This document shows positions 46,506 through 59,016 of a stretch of DNA of 64,000 nt, piece by piece. The stretch spans positions 26,476,068 through 26,540,067 of the forward strand of contig JAOANR010000014.1 of assembly GCA_030278955.1 (NCBI GenBank), in the 5' to 3' direction. The notes under the pieces were generated by a model. It was not told the DNA's origin. It worked only from the letters and a program-made list of their open reading frames with translations, and did not search any database. The translations under genes were made by a program, and so were the position numbers. The stretch's first letter is position 1, and every line of letters begins with the position of its first letter. This DNA is from Hygrophila difformis (taxonomy: Eukaryota; Streptophyta; Magnoliopsida; Lamiales; Acanthaceae).

Positions 46506-48619
46506 AATGAACCTGAGTTTTTTAGGTACTTAATGATTCTTTTTTCAGTACCCTATATCAAACATGTTTTCAGAGCAAAGATGGGTTAGTTGACTTTCTC
46601 ACGGATGTAGATCTGTTGGCAACTTTTCTTGTCTCTACATCAATGGAAGAAATTTTTACTATGAACTCGAGTTCTTGTAAGTATTATGTTAGGAGAAGCT
46701 GACTTGGTTAAATTGTTTCTCTTTATGTCAAGATTTATATTTTGAGTTCACAGATATGAATGATAGTATTTGTTTTCAAAAGCCCACACGGATATTTTTC
46801 TGCTATAGTTATTGCTTCATTTGCTGTATCCTATCCAGGTTTTAGGCAAGATTTTATTTACACAGGTGCTTGAAAGTTATCTGATCGAGTGCCTTTCATG
46901 TGTGAACCATGTTATGATTCACATTTAATATGATCAAGAAACTTCATTTGGTTACTGGTTACTGTTCCAGATTGTAATACATGCTAGGAGGTTCCTCACA
47001 TGACACTGAAAATTAATGGCATCATTTACTTTTTCAAAATTCAAAAGTAGTACATTATTCTGTTTCTATATGCATATTCTGCTTGCTGGTTTCAAGTAAA
47101 CTGCTCAGGTTGAAGGCTGAAGGGCTCCGTTTTCCCTCCCTTTGATATTTCCACTGTAAGTGTGCTCAATTATTGGTTATGTGAAGTTACGGATGAATAG
47201 ATTTATTTTTAACACATACTGTAAGAATCATTCCCTTTTAATTTGAGAACAATTAAAATGATGATACACTGTGGTCTGATTCTGTCATCTGTTTATGAAC
47301 GAACCCCTTTCCCAGTGGCATGTTGTATGAGTTTCAAAAAGATGAAATTCAATTTAATTTAGATACACAATTACACTTGTACTATCTTGTAGTATTAGTT
47401 GCTGTGTAGTTTTTTTCATCTGGTAAGTGGTAAGTGGTAAGGCTTATGTTTCTTGTTATAGCGAGGAAACATTGTCGGAGAAAATAAACGTTTTTATTGG
47501 GTCACAGGTAAAGGTTTTGTCAGTTAGTTGACTGGGTCGAGATGTCTGTTGGTTCTTTGAACCAACCACATTCAATCTATAAGCAATTACTCTCTATTAA
47601 GATGTTGTTGGGTTTTCTTCTAATAACCATTTTCTTTGCCATCTAATAATTAAATAGCATTAATTAATCAATCGCAGCATCTTCAGTGGTCAATGGGAAT
47701 TCCTCCTCGAACAATCTCCAAGCAATTCAACTCACTGACGAATCCTTAACCTGTCAGGGCAAGGGAGCAAGAATCCAATCTCATTGTTATAACAGATTTA
47801 TCGAGGTTTGATGCTGGTAGTAGTATATTACTTACAGAAGGCTACTACAGGAAGTAAATAGGTGTGGGGTTAACTTCACAACGGGAACTTCATTGCGATT
47901 TGCGAAATTCTATAGTACTTATCAAATAAAATGATTGCCACCCACAAACATCTTTAGTCCTTTACAGGTAGGTTCAGCATGTCATACTAATAAATCTTTT
48001 GAGAGCTTTGTTTCTTCCTCAACGAGAGGTTTTTCAATGCATTACAGTTTCATGGTTCAGTTTTAATATCTCTTTTACCATTTTATTTCCGAAGAGAACG
48101 ATATGTTACAATTTTGTGCCACAAGCACCACAGAATTTCTCACACAAACCTCAATCTTTGGCTTTTGAGTGTACCAATTTTCCTGCCAATAGTTTTCGTT
48201 TTTCTAAATTTTCCTGCCAATAATTTAACATTGATTAAAATGGAGTAATTATCACACAAGATTACCGAGCCGCTTGTTTATTTATTTGAGCCGAGCTTGC
48301 TCCTTTACTTATCGAGCCCTAAATCGAGCTCAAGCTCAAGCCACGCTGAAGCTCGAGCAGCTCATAGAGCTTAATTTTTAACGGGTCTATGGCCGGGCCA
48401 TAAAACAAAACCCTGCGTCGTCAACAAGTGATGATCATTTATGAATTTCAAGATCCTTTGCTATTCTATTCACTCCCTTTAGGAGTGATAACACACATCT
48501 AATTTGTCTATAAAAATCTTGCCCAGAATGGAGTAATCGCATCTACATTATAGCCCAACTTGCAAATAGACAGATAGACGGGATTGATGTTGCTTTCACC
48601 CCCATCGGTTAGCTAAAGC
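46506..48619. other. Intergenic stretch between the DYW fragment and NUP43
   Basis: No gene is recognised. Around 48262-48385 there is a fragment with CGAGCTCAAGCTCAAGCC, similar to the subterminal sequence of the hAT-type elements at 54.7 and 56.0 kb. The two flanking genes are convergent across this stretch. Confidence 0.45.
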
Positions 48620-51516
48620 TTATGGCCTGGTTAAGATCGCTATTGATTCCCATTCCAAACTACATATTACATCCTGAAAAAGCAATGGCATTGTTGTTAA
48701 TAATATAGAGCAAAACCAACGAAGGACATTAGCAAATAAATGACGAGATGGAAGATAGCTTAGATTTGGTGAACTGTGAAATTCGATATTGTGGGATCTT
48801 TAAAAGGCATTACGTACCGAGGGGTTTTCTCTGTCGATGTCAAAGCTATTTATAGCACAGGGCTCAGCCAAAAGCTCCACTGGTTCCACACCTGAAGCAA
48901 AACCAGTATTGTCTATCAAACACGTGATGTGATATGAAATCAACAGATTAGTAACACGAACGGTCCAATTTAAAAAGCCCTCCCAAACCACTTGTAGTAT
49001 TTGGCATGTCATAATATACTCCCTCCCTCCGTTTTCTTTTCTTTTTTTTTTTTTCTTTTAAGTGACACAGTTTGACTATTTTTAATATATGCATTGGCAA
49101 ACGTGCGAGTGTGAAATGTAATACTTAAAAAAAATGGAGGAAGTGTAAGATAATTAGCGGCTGTACCTTGTTCAACAACACCCAGTATTCCATCCTCCGA
49201 ACAAATCATAGCAGGTAGGACCTTGGATGATGACGATGAAGAGTTTATGATTTTCGAAGAATGTGTATAGCTGTCGTACTGGACCTGCCATATATCGCTT
49301 TCCACTAGCGAATTTGCAGGTGCATCACGGAAACCAACACCTGACAGTATAACAGACTGTTTTGGCCAACGAATGTCCCATGCAAACAGTGTTCCAGAAG
49401 AGCCTCCGGCCTTTGCATACAAATATATTAGTTAGAAGAAATTCTCATGTCTTGAATGTTGCTAAAGCAAATGAGTAACTTGACATCCAAGTGAAAGAAT
49501 CCAAAAAGATTTCCAAGTTTAAATTTTCCTCAATATATAAACATGTTCTTCACCAATCCAATAGGCAACTCCAGAGGCAGAATTAAGTAGGTGCAAATAT
49601 TGGAAAAACAACAATGTGGAAAGAGGATATATACCAAAAATAGTATATATATATAATATATATATATTTATAACAAAGCCTGAGAAAGGATTTACATAAT
49701 AAATACAATCAAAGTAGCAGGATAAAGAAACATCTCATCTTACAAGGCAAGTGTGTTTTCGTGATGGATGAATATCAATAGAATGTACGATGCCAGAAGC
49801 TCGTCCTCCTGTCCTGTGAATAGTGCATCATTAGATTAATATTAGTGCTGGTCCAGAGAAGAAGAAACTAATTGCAATATGGAATGTGGAAAGTTGAAAC
49901 TTGAAAGCTTCATTAAACATTCTTATAGTTACTTTTTGGATTTCCTTTGGTGACTCATGAGAAGATTCATAACCACAATATCACAGCTTAACATAATGGC
50001 ATTAAAGACTAGACTTTTCCATTCAAGAATGAAATTTTGGATTCTCATTATGATGTGTGGCTATGCAGATTGCATTCGTATTCGATAATGCTGATGAATA
50101 CAAGAGATAACCCAATTCAGTTATTCCAAAATCCAAACAATTGTGTGTTCCTAAAAGAACAGGTAGAGTACCAAACCAGGAACAACTTCCCAAGAATGAA
50201 TAGAACCGAGATTCATTACAAGTTACCTTAATCTTAAATATCCAATCTCCGGCCACTTTTGCAATGCTTCTCATTATTTTATAGTTATATGAACAAAATA
50301 TTGATAGGAAAATCGTTAAAAGAAGACTAAACTTGAATTCTGCCAATGCATAGTTATAGAAGAAACTTAAATCTAAACTCTGAAAAAGTTAACAACTTCG
50401 ACGAAGCTCAGTCAAGCAAACATGGTTTAACTTGTTATTGAAATTCATCTGCAGTATACATGCTAAGCCAGTAGTTGTTAATTTCAACTCATGTTTAATC
50501 ACCAATAGCTCAAAATGATTCAGGTACTTAGAGCCATCGTGTCCAAAATCTGCCAATATAATGCCAGTTGAGCTTCAGCTCCACCTCATCACAATCAATC
50601 AATTTTACTCTATTTCACATGATCACAAAAGCAAGCAAAATTTGTTGAGGTAAGCTGCAGAAAAAACCGGCCAACTCTTTCACCCAGGAAAAAAGAACAA
50701 CATCGTACATTCAGCACATTATTATTTCTAATTTTCTATTGTTGATGATCACGATGCAACTATCTAAAAAATTCACCACGTTACTGTATACTTCTATAAG
50801 AGTAACCCTGAAAAACAGAAGTAACCCTAAACCCTAAACCCTAAACAGAAGTATATTTACCAGTTCTCCTTGAACAAAGCCACAGGTCCGCCGGGCTTCC
50901 GCTGATCCCACCAATGAAGGCCAAACCCAAACGCACCCGTCACAAATTCCACAGGCGAAGCCCACCTCACGGAGCTATACGACACCAGCCCATTGCTCTC
51001 ATATACCCTCCTAAACCCTCCGGTCTTGGCAGCGGCCCCCAAATTGACCAAATTGACGCTCCCATCCTCACCAACGCTGACGCACTCCGACCCACCATCG
51101 TTCAAATCAATCCAGGAAACAGGACCCTGGTGAAACCCCTTTTCCGGCACCGAGAACTCCAGATTCAAAGGCCCATTAATCAAGTCGGCGGAGTAGAAGA
51201 GGAGGGAGCCGGAAAAGGTAGCGGCGGCGATGATGGGCTTGGCGGGAGAAATGGGGGAAGGAGAGAGCTTCAAAGAGGTGATTCTGGAAGGGGCGGAGAC
51301 GGAAGATTGGGGAGTGAGGGAAGGGGGTTGGGAGGGGGATGGGGATGGGGATGGGGAGAAAGTGAGGGTGTGCAGAGAAGGCGCGGAGGAATCGGAGTCA
51401 TAGGTGGCAAGGAGGATGTGGCGAGTGAAGGTGGAGATGTGGGGCAGCCAGCGGAGGGCGTCGATGTAGGTATATTGAGGGAGTTTGTGGATTTGGGGTT
51501 GGGGAGGCTGCGCCAT
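48620..51516 (-). CDS. NUP43: NUP43, WD-repeat nucleoporin of the Y complex (NUP107-160)
   Basis: Minus-strand exons 50861-51516, 49744-49813, 49167-49410, 48818-48891 and 48620-48673 join in phase to 365 residues, near the Arabidopsis NUP43 length. NUP43 is a beta-propeller subunit of the outer-ring Y complex of the nuclear pore. WD-like blades are visible: HILLATYDSD, SLLFYSADLI, CVSVGEDGSVNLVNL, FVTGAFGFGLHWWDQRKPGG, SGIVHSIDIHPSRKHTCLAGGSSGTLFAWDIRWP and MICSEDGILGVVEQ. The C-terminus LLAEPCAINSFDID...DVICSLEWESIAIL is characteristic of the plant family. The start is the ATG before AQPPQPQ, not the upstream in-frame TTG. Intron 3 holds a small Stowaway MITE and intron 1 a telomere-like repeat. 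Confidence 0.94.
49019..49143. mobile_element. Short Stowaway-type MITE in NUP43 intron 3
   Basis: It starts CTCCCTCCCTCCGTTTTCTT after TA (49017-49018) and ends AAATGGAGGAAG at 49143, followed by TG (a worn TA). The size of 125 bp suggests an internally deleted copy. Its end lies about 24 bp from the donor of the 49167-49410 exon. Confidence 0.65.
50822..50846. repeat. Interstitial telomere-like repeat (CCCTAAA)3
   Basis: TAACCCTAAACCCTAAACCC and onward, three and a half copies of the plant telomere unit, in intron 1 of NUP43 about 15 bp from the exon 1 donor. Confidence 0.85.
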
Positions 51517-51713
51517 GGTTGAAGGGCTGAGATGGGTGATGGCAACTGGCAACAAGAAGACAACTGAACAATTTCCCGGTGCTCAGTACAAAGTACAAAC
51601 CCTAAGACTATCTCCATCAATTACTATTCACACCCCAAGCCTACATCATCAATTATTTCAAAAAAAAAAAAGAAAAAATAGATAGTGGTTGGATTTAGAT
51701 GATTGGCCTTGTC

Positions 51714-53863
51714 TAGGGGTGGAAAAATTTACCGAAAACTCGGTATACCGAGCTTACCGTATCGAAAATTATCGAAAAATGTCGAAATTTAGGTATACCG
51801 AAATTTAGGTTATACCGAAACTTAGGTATACCGAAAAAATCGGTACATTACAGAATTTTCGGTATTTCGGTATACCGTTATACCGAAATATTAATTTTTA
51901 TATTATTTTAAGTTTTTAATCCATCAACCATTTAGCCCATCTCAAATCTCCTAAAGCAAGCCCAAGCCCACCCGGCCCAATCTCCAGTCTCCAATGATCC
52001 AATCCTGTCTCCACTCTCCAATAGTCCAACACTCCAACTCCAACACAGTCTCAACTCTCAATTCTTCGTTCACATTGCCCTAGCCCTAGTTCGTCGTTCG
52101 TGCAGCCCCATCCTCTCCCAAATTCGTTCGTGCCTCTTTGCCTCTTCTACAACTTCAATTCTGCATTCTTCTGTCGTCTGTGTGCTTGTGCATCCGGCAT
52201 CTCTGCTCTTCGGGTAAGCCCTCCTTGTGTTCGTCTCGTCACCATGTTTTCATATGTCAGTGCTTCCTTTTTATTTGTAAATAGTTGGACGATTAAAGAA
52301 ATATGGATGCAAAAATTTCGGGTAGATGTCTGGATACCTCATCCATATTTTCTGAATAATGTTTAGGAAGAAAAGGGAAACGAATTGAAAGTACTCACAC
52401 ACAATTCTGCCATGGAATCCATTTATTCGCTTGTCATTCTTGTGTGAGGTGTTCAAACATCTGCCTCTATTTTTTCCCCCCACTATGGCTTCATTATTGT
52501 TTGTCCACTAATGGAATTTGTGTCCTGGTGATATTTGAGGCTTTATGTTAGAAAGATTGAACTTTTTGTAATTTGTTTTTGTCTTTTGAAGATGATGGTA
52601 GGGTTGGGGTTTTGACTGTTTGAATGGTGGATGATTTATTGATAAAGTTAATTTATTTCTTGTTTTTAAAGTATACAAGTTCTTAGCAATTCAGGTATAA
52701 GTACTCAGCAATTAGCCCTTAGAATTTTATCCTCATCTCGTTTTCATGTCTTCTTTTGCTGAATTTTGGCCTCATGGTTTTATTGCAACGATTATTGTCT
52801 TCTTTTGCTCTTGTTTATGGATTTTATTCTGAATTCTAGAATCCCTTCATATGCAATTGTAAAATTCAAATCAGGCATGCTTTTCTCACTCTTTTTTTTT
52901 TCCTTGAAAGAATTAATAACTTAGAGCATGCCTAATGTTGAATATTAAGGGTTGATGACAATTTAAATAAATTATTAACTAAAATTAGTTGCAGTAACTT
53001 ATACAATCTATACTTACTAGTTACTGCATTGCCTACTGTTGAATATTAAGGGTTGATGACAATTTAAATGATTATTAACTAAAATTAGTTGTAGTAACTT
53101 ATTACAATCTATACTTACTAGTTACTGCTGCTTCTTTCATTTTTCAATTGTATGCCCAGTGAGGTTTAATTTGACAGTCGGTTTTCATTTTAACTAAGAT
53201 TGCTTATATTAATTTCATATTCTACGAATTGGTTTTTATGAGATTGTTAAGTTTGGAATGCCTTCATATGCAGTTTGATTCTACAAATTCTATCAGGTAA
53301 CCTAATGTATAAAATTTGATAACTGAAGTTTTCTTCTCTTTTTCTCTGCCATAGTTTATTCATTCCAACAATTATGAGTTTGTTCAAATGCCTGTCCTTA
53401 CTTACTATACATGTTCGATTGATTTTGTGTTTGTGTATTGAACAGTTTTTAAGGCTCAAACAAAAAGGTGGAGACTTAAGAGTGAAGATGCAAATTGAAG
53501 TTTTATTTTCAATGTTTGTGTTGAATATTAATGTTTGTTGTAGTGTTAAGCCTTAAGACATTTGGAACAACTTTTTTTTTTTTTAATTCGGTATGATTCG
53601 GTATTTTCGGTATAACGGTATTTAACAATTTTCGGTATGTAAAATTTTCGGTATTTTTCGGTAAAAACCGAAATTTCGGTACGGTATAATTTTCGGTTTG
53701 GTAACGGTATAAATAAAGTATACCGAAATATTTCGGTATACCGGAAATCGGTATACCGAAATGTTCGGTATCGGTATCGGTATGGTTTTTATCCATACCG
53801 AAAATTTCGGTACGGTACGGTATCGGTATCGGTATTTCGGTATGCCGAGTTTTGCCACCCCTA
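51714..53863. mobile_element. 2.15-kb hAT-type non-autonomous element with CGGTATACCG ends
   Basis: The ends TAGGGGTGGAAAAATTTACC and GAGTTTTGCCACCCCTA are inverted repeats with a hAT-type tip. Flanking 8-bp duplications are GCCTTGTC (51706-51713) and GCCTTGCC (53864-53871), one mismatch. Both subterminal regions (51730-51890 and 53590-53850) are packed with palindromic CGGTATACCG/TTCGGTAT repeats. No transposase is left. A pyrimidine-rich stretch (51960-52210) followed by a GT that could be a donor (CTTCGGGTAAGCC, about 52209) looks like the leader exon and intron of a lost or captured gene. Confidence 0.85.
52929..53128. repeat. 101-bp tandem duplication inside the hAT-type element
   Basis: TGCCTAATGTTGAATATTAA (52929) recurs as TGCCTACTGTTGAATATTAA (53030). 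The two units agree through CAATCTATACTTACTAGTTA with only a few small indels. Confidence 0.9.
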
Positions 53864-53871
53864 GCCTTGCC

Positions 53872-54729
53872 CAAACCACCACTTCGTCACTTGGTCTCTT
53901 TCATTTGGCCAATGGAATTGAGACACCTGTCTCTAAAAAATACAAATAAAAAATATAACAAATTTTATAATTTTTCATTCTCTACAAATAGAGACCACTC
54001 TTGCTATATTTTTATTAAATACAAAATATATCAATTTTGATATATATATATATATTTAACCCATTTTTAAATTTTTATAAAATAAAAATAAATAAAAAAT
54101 ATATTAATATTTTAGATTTTTATTCTTTATAAATAAGATAAATATTTTATATTTTTGATACATTAATTTTTTTATATTTCAATATAATTTAAAATTATAT
54201 CAATTAAAATAAGTATATAGTATAATATTGTGGTTAGGTGGTTGTGTGGTTATTTAAGTGAGACATTTGCATAGTAATTACTATTCATTGAGTAACTTTG
54301 ATCAATTTTTTTAACATAGTTGTATAAGAAAAAATATAGTCAAGTGAGATCTTGTTAGATTCGTCTAATCACGTAGTTTTATAATATCAAATTTTTATAA
54401 TTTTTATTTATATACAACTTGAGTTATTAACCTTTAAAAATGTGTTTTGAACGGTGTGAAATGCATGAATGGTGCATTTAAAAGAGAACTGAGGTAGTAT
54501 ATAAAATTGGGGTGGTGGGGTTGGGATGAATATTGATGAGTTGGAGGAGGGAGAAATTAATTAAATAATAAGATGGTTGGATGGTTGGGTGGTTGGAGTG
54601 GTCATGGTTAAAGATAGTCTAACAGGGACTGGAGGTCGGAGGAAGCCCTTTGGAAATTTGGAATTCCACTCCCGCCCTTCTATTAACAATCTAGCTATAC
54701 TACATTACTACTGTAGGATTATTAACAAG
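53872..54729. other. AT-rich intergenic stretch with a Stowaway-family relic
   Basis: No gene is seen. Around 54290-54515 the motif GTGAGATCTTGTTAGATTCG and flanks mark a relic of the Stowaway family seen at 43896, without clear ends. Confidence 0.5.
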
Positions 54730-55189
54730 TAGAGCTACTCGAACTTGATTTGGAACTCATAAAGAAAAAAACTCGACTCGTATATAAAAAATTTGAGTCG
54801 AGTCGAGTAGTCGAGTAGGGCACTCGAGTATTGAGCTCGACCTCAAGCCCATGTATATGATACTCGAGTCGAGTCGAGTCAAGTATCAAGTATTTGATTC
54901 ATTTTCTTTTTTTTTTTTTTTTTTTTTATAAAAAACTTTTAAAAGAAAAAATGCAAAAATAAATATTCGATGAGCTCGAGAACAAAGAAATATATATATA
55001 TATATAAAATAATCACTAGTCGATTGAAAATATATATATATATATATTCGTTGAGCTCGAGTCGATTGAATATATATATATATATATACACGACTTATTC
55101 GAACTCGAGCTCAAGTAGCCATATTTCCCGATCAAGTCAAGTTCAAGTAGTTAACTACTTGGACTCGATTCGACTCAATATCACCCCTA
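54730..55189. mobile_element. hAT-type non-autonomous element with ACTCGAGT-rich interior
   Basis: The left end TAGAGCTACTCGAACTTGA and the right end CGACTCAATATCACCCCTA form partial inverted repeats, with GAGTCGAGTCGAG/CTCGAGCTC blocks at both subterminal regions. A T24 run and three (TA)n stretches lie inside. No matching 8-bp duplication was found, perhaps because another MITE abuts the right end at 55190. Confidence 0.55.
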
Positions 55190-55520
55190 CTCCCTCCCTC
55201 CAGTTAAGTTAGGGCTATTTTCTTTTGGACGCAAAAATTTATATAGTGATGTTTAGTAGTTAAAGTGGTGTGACTAAATTTGATTAATTCCTCAATGTCT
55301 TATATAATGGTTTCATTTGACTTTTACCACTTTCTTGTTTCACTTTCACTCAACATTATGGTAATGATCTAAAAAGAGAAAAATAGTCAAGTGAGATTTT
55401 GTTAGAATCATCTAATCGTATAGTTTTAAGATATATATTTTATAAAATTTTTACTTATACATATTCTGAGATATTAACGATTAAATATGTACATTGAACT
55501 TTGTGCATAAAGTAAAAAGT
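55190..55520. mobile_element. Stowaway-type fragment abutting the hAT-type element
   Basis: It starts CTCCCTCCCTCCAGTTAAG after TA (55188-55189) and contains GTGAGATTTTGTTAGAATCA at about 55393. The right end is not clear, so the limit is approximate. Confidence 0.45.
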
Positions 55521-55781
55521 GGTTATTTTTTAATAAAATTGTGCATTGAATTTTGTACCGAAGTAAAAGTGATTATTTTTAATAAAATGTGGAGATCAAT
55601 TAACATTCTAATCTTGTTTATATAGATTTAATTTGCTTAAAATAGAAAGTAAGCAATTTTATTGGAACAACCAAAAAGGAAAGTAGACAAAATTAAGGGA
55701 CTTAGTATTTATTACTTGCTTGGTATAAAACAAAAATTTATGTACTTCTATGATTTAGCATGAATTAATAAAGTTTACAAG

Positions 55782-56680
55782 TAGAGCTGGAAAATAAAAT
55801 TTTCAACCATTTTGTTTGTCTTTTTAGAATATAAAAAAATTCCAAAATAGTGTCATTTTAAGTATTTAAATATGAAATTTCCAATTATACTTCTTTACTT
55901 TTATGAATACTGATTATTTTCTATCCACTTCAAGTTTATTTCTTGGTATACAACTAAAATAGAACGGAATGAGTAAATAGTTCATCAACAAAGCTCAATT
56001 TGACTCGAGTTTGTTCGATAATTGTTCATTTGTGAAGTTTAACGAACCGAATTCGAATACAAACTCGAGCTCGTTTGCTTAATAAACGAACATGAGCTTT
56101 GTTTACGAACCGACGTTAAGAAGGTATCATCGGGCGAACTAGACTGAATTCCAGAAAAGAGCACTAGGGGATTGGTTAGCTTCTCTGGGCAAATTGCAGT
56201 GCTCCTTTATTACGATGCTTTGAGGCACGACCGATCAAGAAGAAAGACCTGTGGGAATGGCCTTAATAGTGAAATGCTTAAAACTAAAACTCCCGTAAAT
56301 GTATGTTAAGAAGGTATTTTTATAATTTTATATTATTATTTTAAATTTATTTCTTTTATAAAGTTGTATTTTTTAATTATTATTTATTTTATAAATATTT
56401 TATGACTAAATTCAAATAAATATTTAATTGAGCCGAACGAGCTCAAACGAACCGAGTTCGAATTAAACAAGTCGAGCCAAACAAAAGTGTAAGTTGGCTC
56501 GTCTGAACTAAATGAGCCTAGTCGAATACGAACTCGAGCTCACAAATTTTTCCACGAGCCAGCTTGAACGTAATTTTAGGCTCAAACTCCTTAACGAACG
56601 AACACGAATAGAACTCGAACTCTTAACGAGCGGAGCTCAAACATCCACAGTTCAGTTCGGTAGGCTCGTTTACAACTCTA
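55782..56680. mobile_element. 899-bp hAT-type non-autonomous element
   Basis: It is bounded by a perfect 8-bp duplication TTTACAAG (55774-55781 and 56681-56688). The tips are TAGAGCTGG and CAACTCTA. The interior carries GAGCTCGTTTG, CTCGAGTTTG and GAACTCGAGCTC motifs and no coding frame. The second half (from about 55985) resembles the ends of the element at 54730. Confidence 0.8.
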
Positions 56681-56689
56681 TTTACAAGT

Positions 56690-58343
56690 CCATGTGAATG
56701 ATTAGGAGCCAAAAAAAAGCAAAGTAAATCAACAGATGAAGACGCAATTAAATTAACACAAATCATAACAATATATACCAGATGTGTGAATGGTGATTTG
56801 TATTCTTAAATGCATATCACATAACACATTTGCATAAATCGCTCACTCATCCTTCTCCCATCTCAAAAAATATGCTATTTGTCTATTTCAATTTCTAAAA
56901 TCTGATAGGATATTTAAATTCATTACATTGAATAGATAGATTTTCTTATAAAGAATGCCCAAATCTGATTTAATTTGAGAAAGTTAAAGCCATTTTACAG
57001 TTCATTGCTTATGCTTTGTTGTATAGGTTTTGTGGCTGAAATATATAGACTACATCACTGAATTGTATAAGTTATGTTACTGAAATGTTTTGGCTCTGTT
57101 GCTGAAATGTAAAGGCACTGTTGGTGAAAATTACAATGAACATCTAATGGCTCTTGAATTTCTCAAATCAAATTGGATTTTGACATTTTTATATAAAAAT
57201 ATATCTAATCGATGCATTGAATCAAAATATCTTATCAAATTTCAGAAACTCTTAACAAAAAATAGCATATTCTCATATAATGACGTTGCTGAAATGAATA
57301 AAATTATGCCGCTGAAATGAAGATATTATTGTCGCTTAATGTATAGGCAATGTAGTTGAAATGTATAGGCTATGAGCCGATTTGGGAATTAGTTGTTAGC
57401 TGTTAACTGATTATGTGAGTAATTTGAGTAATAAAGTAGTTAAAATTAGTTGTTTGACAGTTTTGAGGCAAATTTTTTTGCCTATAATAAACTAATTCTA
57501 AAATGCTGCTATTTGCAGCGGTATAAAAAATAGTTGATTGAACACTATTTTAAGTTATTTTGTCTTTTTAAATAAGCTAATTTATCTTAAATTGACTAGA
57601 ATAAGTTAATTTTATTTAGCTTATTTGTCAAACAGGGCCTATGTCTTTAAACTTTTCACAAATGAACTCGAATTTTGACATTTTTTAGATTAAGATTTAT
57701 CAACTCGATGCAATAAATAAAAATATCATATCAAATTTTAGAAATTTCAAACAAAAAATAGCATGCATATTTTTTTTTTTAATTTTTTTTAGAGTAGAAA
57801 TTCTCATATAATAACGTTGGTAAAATGAATAGAACTGTCACTAAAATTAATATATAATTTTATTGCTTAATGCTCTCCCAGCACTTATCTCTCATTCATA
57901 TTTCTTTGGTAGTCGCCATTTTAAAAACTTTTTTCTAATACTTGTGTATAATTAATAGCTTACTCTTATAATTAATCTCACCCATTAAAATTAAAAATAC
58001 CTTAAATCAATTATCTTGATTTACAATTAATTGTTTGGTAGTACTATAATCATTAATAACCCCTCAAATTATTTGTAATCTCGGCAAAATTTAAATTATA
58101 TACACAAAACAAATCTCAAGATGAATATTTTTTGTTTTTTTGGGTGAATCTCAAGATGAATATTGACCGTTGCAAGATTTAAAAACAAAATGTAAAGAAA
58201 CTAGCGAAAATCGTCATTTTTTTGTTTTGTTTTTTATTTTTTCAAATGAAATAAATACATGACATGAATATGTACTACAACTGACCACCACTCATGGGAT
58301 GAAATAGATAAGATTTTCTGAAACTCGATCCAAGACAAGAAAA
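56690..58343. other. AT-rich intergenic stretch, possibly holding another MITE
   Basis: No gene is seen. Around 57371-57640, GAGCCGATTTGGGAATTAG and, inverted, GGCCCTGTTTGACAAATAAG could be the ends of a Harbinger-type MITE, but the target duplication is unclear. Short repeated phrases such as GCTGAAATG and AAATGTATAGGC occur at 57030-57370. Confidence 0.35.
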
Positions 58344-58843
58344 ATGTTGGCCACAGCCACACCCAATACTGGTTTCTGCTTAATTAACAGCAACACATAC
58401 ATATTATTACGGTCTTCTCTTCTCCCTTGCAACAGAAATGGCTACAAACCCTTATTACGTCTGAATGTTGTCCCTCCTACTTTAGCACAAAAACAAGATT
58501 CCTCCGAATTTTCAGACAAAGAAAACAAGGCCCTCTTCCCATTGAAACTTGCTATCAGCAGCAAACTTGTGACCCAGTCCGCCGTCGCAATTTTCGCTCT
58601 GGGATTCATCGATGCCGGGTATGAATCTGAATCAATTATTTGGCGGCTTATTGCTATGGTAGTATATGATATGGAGTATGCTATCATCAAATTGTAAATA
58701 ATTGCAGGTATAGTGGAGACTGGTCAAGGATTGGTGTGATTTCAAGAGGGACAGAGGATTTGCTCAAACTTGCAGCTTTTGTAGTAGTCCCTGTCTGCTT
58801 CTTTGTTATCTTTTCCTTGTACAATACAAGAGATGAGGAATGA
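58344..58843 (+). CDS. Small membrane protein, probably plastid-targeted, unknown function
   Basis: Exons 58344-58618 and 58708-58843 join in phase to 136 residues. The first 50-60 residues are rich in Ser, Thr, Asn, Leu and Arg with few acids, which suits a chloroplast transit peptide. They are followed by an acidic spacer (SSEFSDKENK) and two hydrophobic segments: TQSAVAIFALGFIDAGY (about residues 77-93) and LLKLAAFVVVPVCFFVIFSLY (about 110-130). The block FIDAGYSGDWSRIGVIS spanning the splice site looks like a conserved core shared with unnamed plant proteins of this size. No enzymatic motif is visible, so no function is assigned. Intron 58619-58707 is short (89 bp) with GT/AG ends. Confidence 0.75.
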
Positions 58844-59016
58844 AGGTTGAGGTCGTTGTGGTTTCTGGTCTGGACCTTTGTTAAGTTTTATGCCTTGTGT
58901 TTTTCAACAAAAGCATGCACAATTCCACTTAACTACATATATATAGGTGATACAAATGCACATGCTTCATTGGCTTCGTATCTAATGCACTATGATCCTC
59001 CTAGCTAGATTATGTC

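Noticed and set aside
50914..51522. 202-codon plus-strand frame over NUP43 exon 1
   Set aside because: Gly/Arg-rich antisense shadow of the Pro/Ser-rich NUP43 N-terminus; the minus strand gives a complete, phase-consistent protein.
52100..52366. 88-codon frame in the hAT-type element as a captured gene
   Set aside because: No recognisable domain and a donor-like site interrupts it; only the leader-exon idea is kept as a finding.
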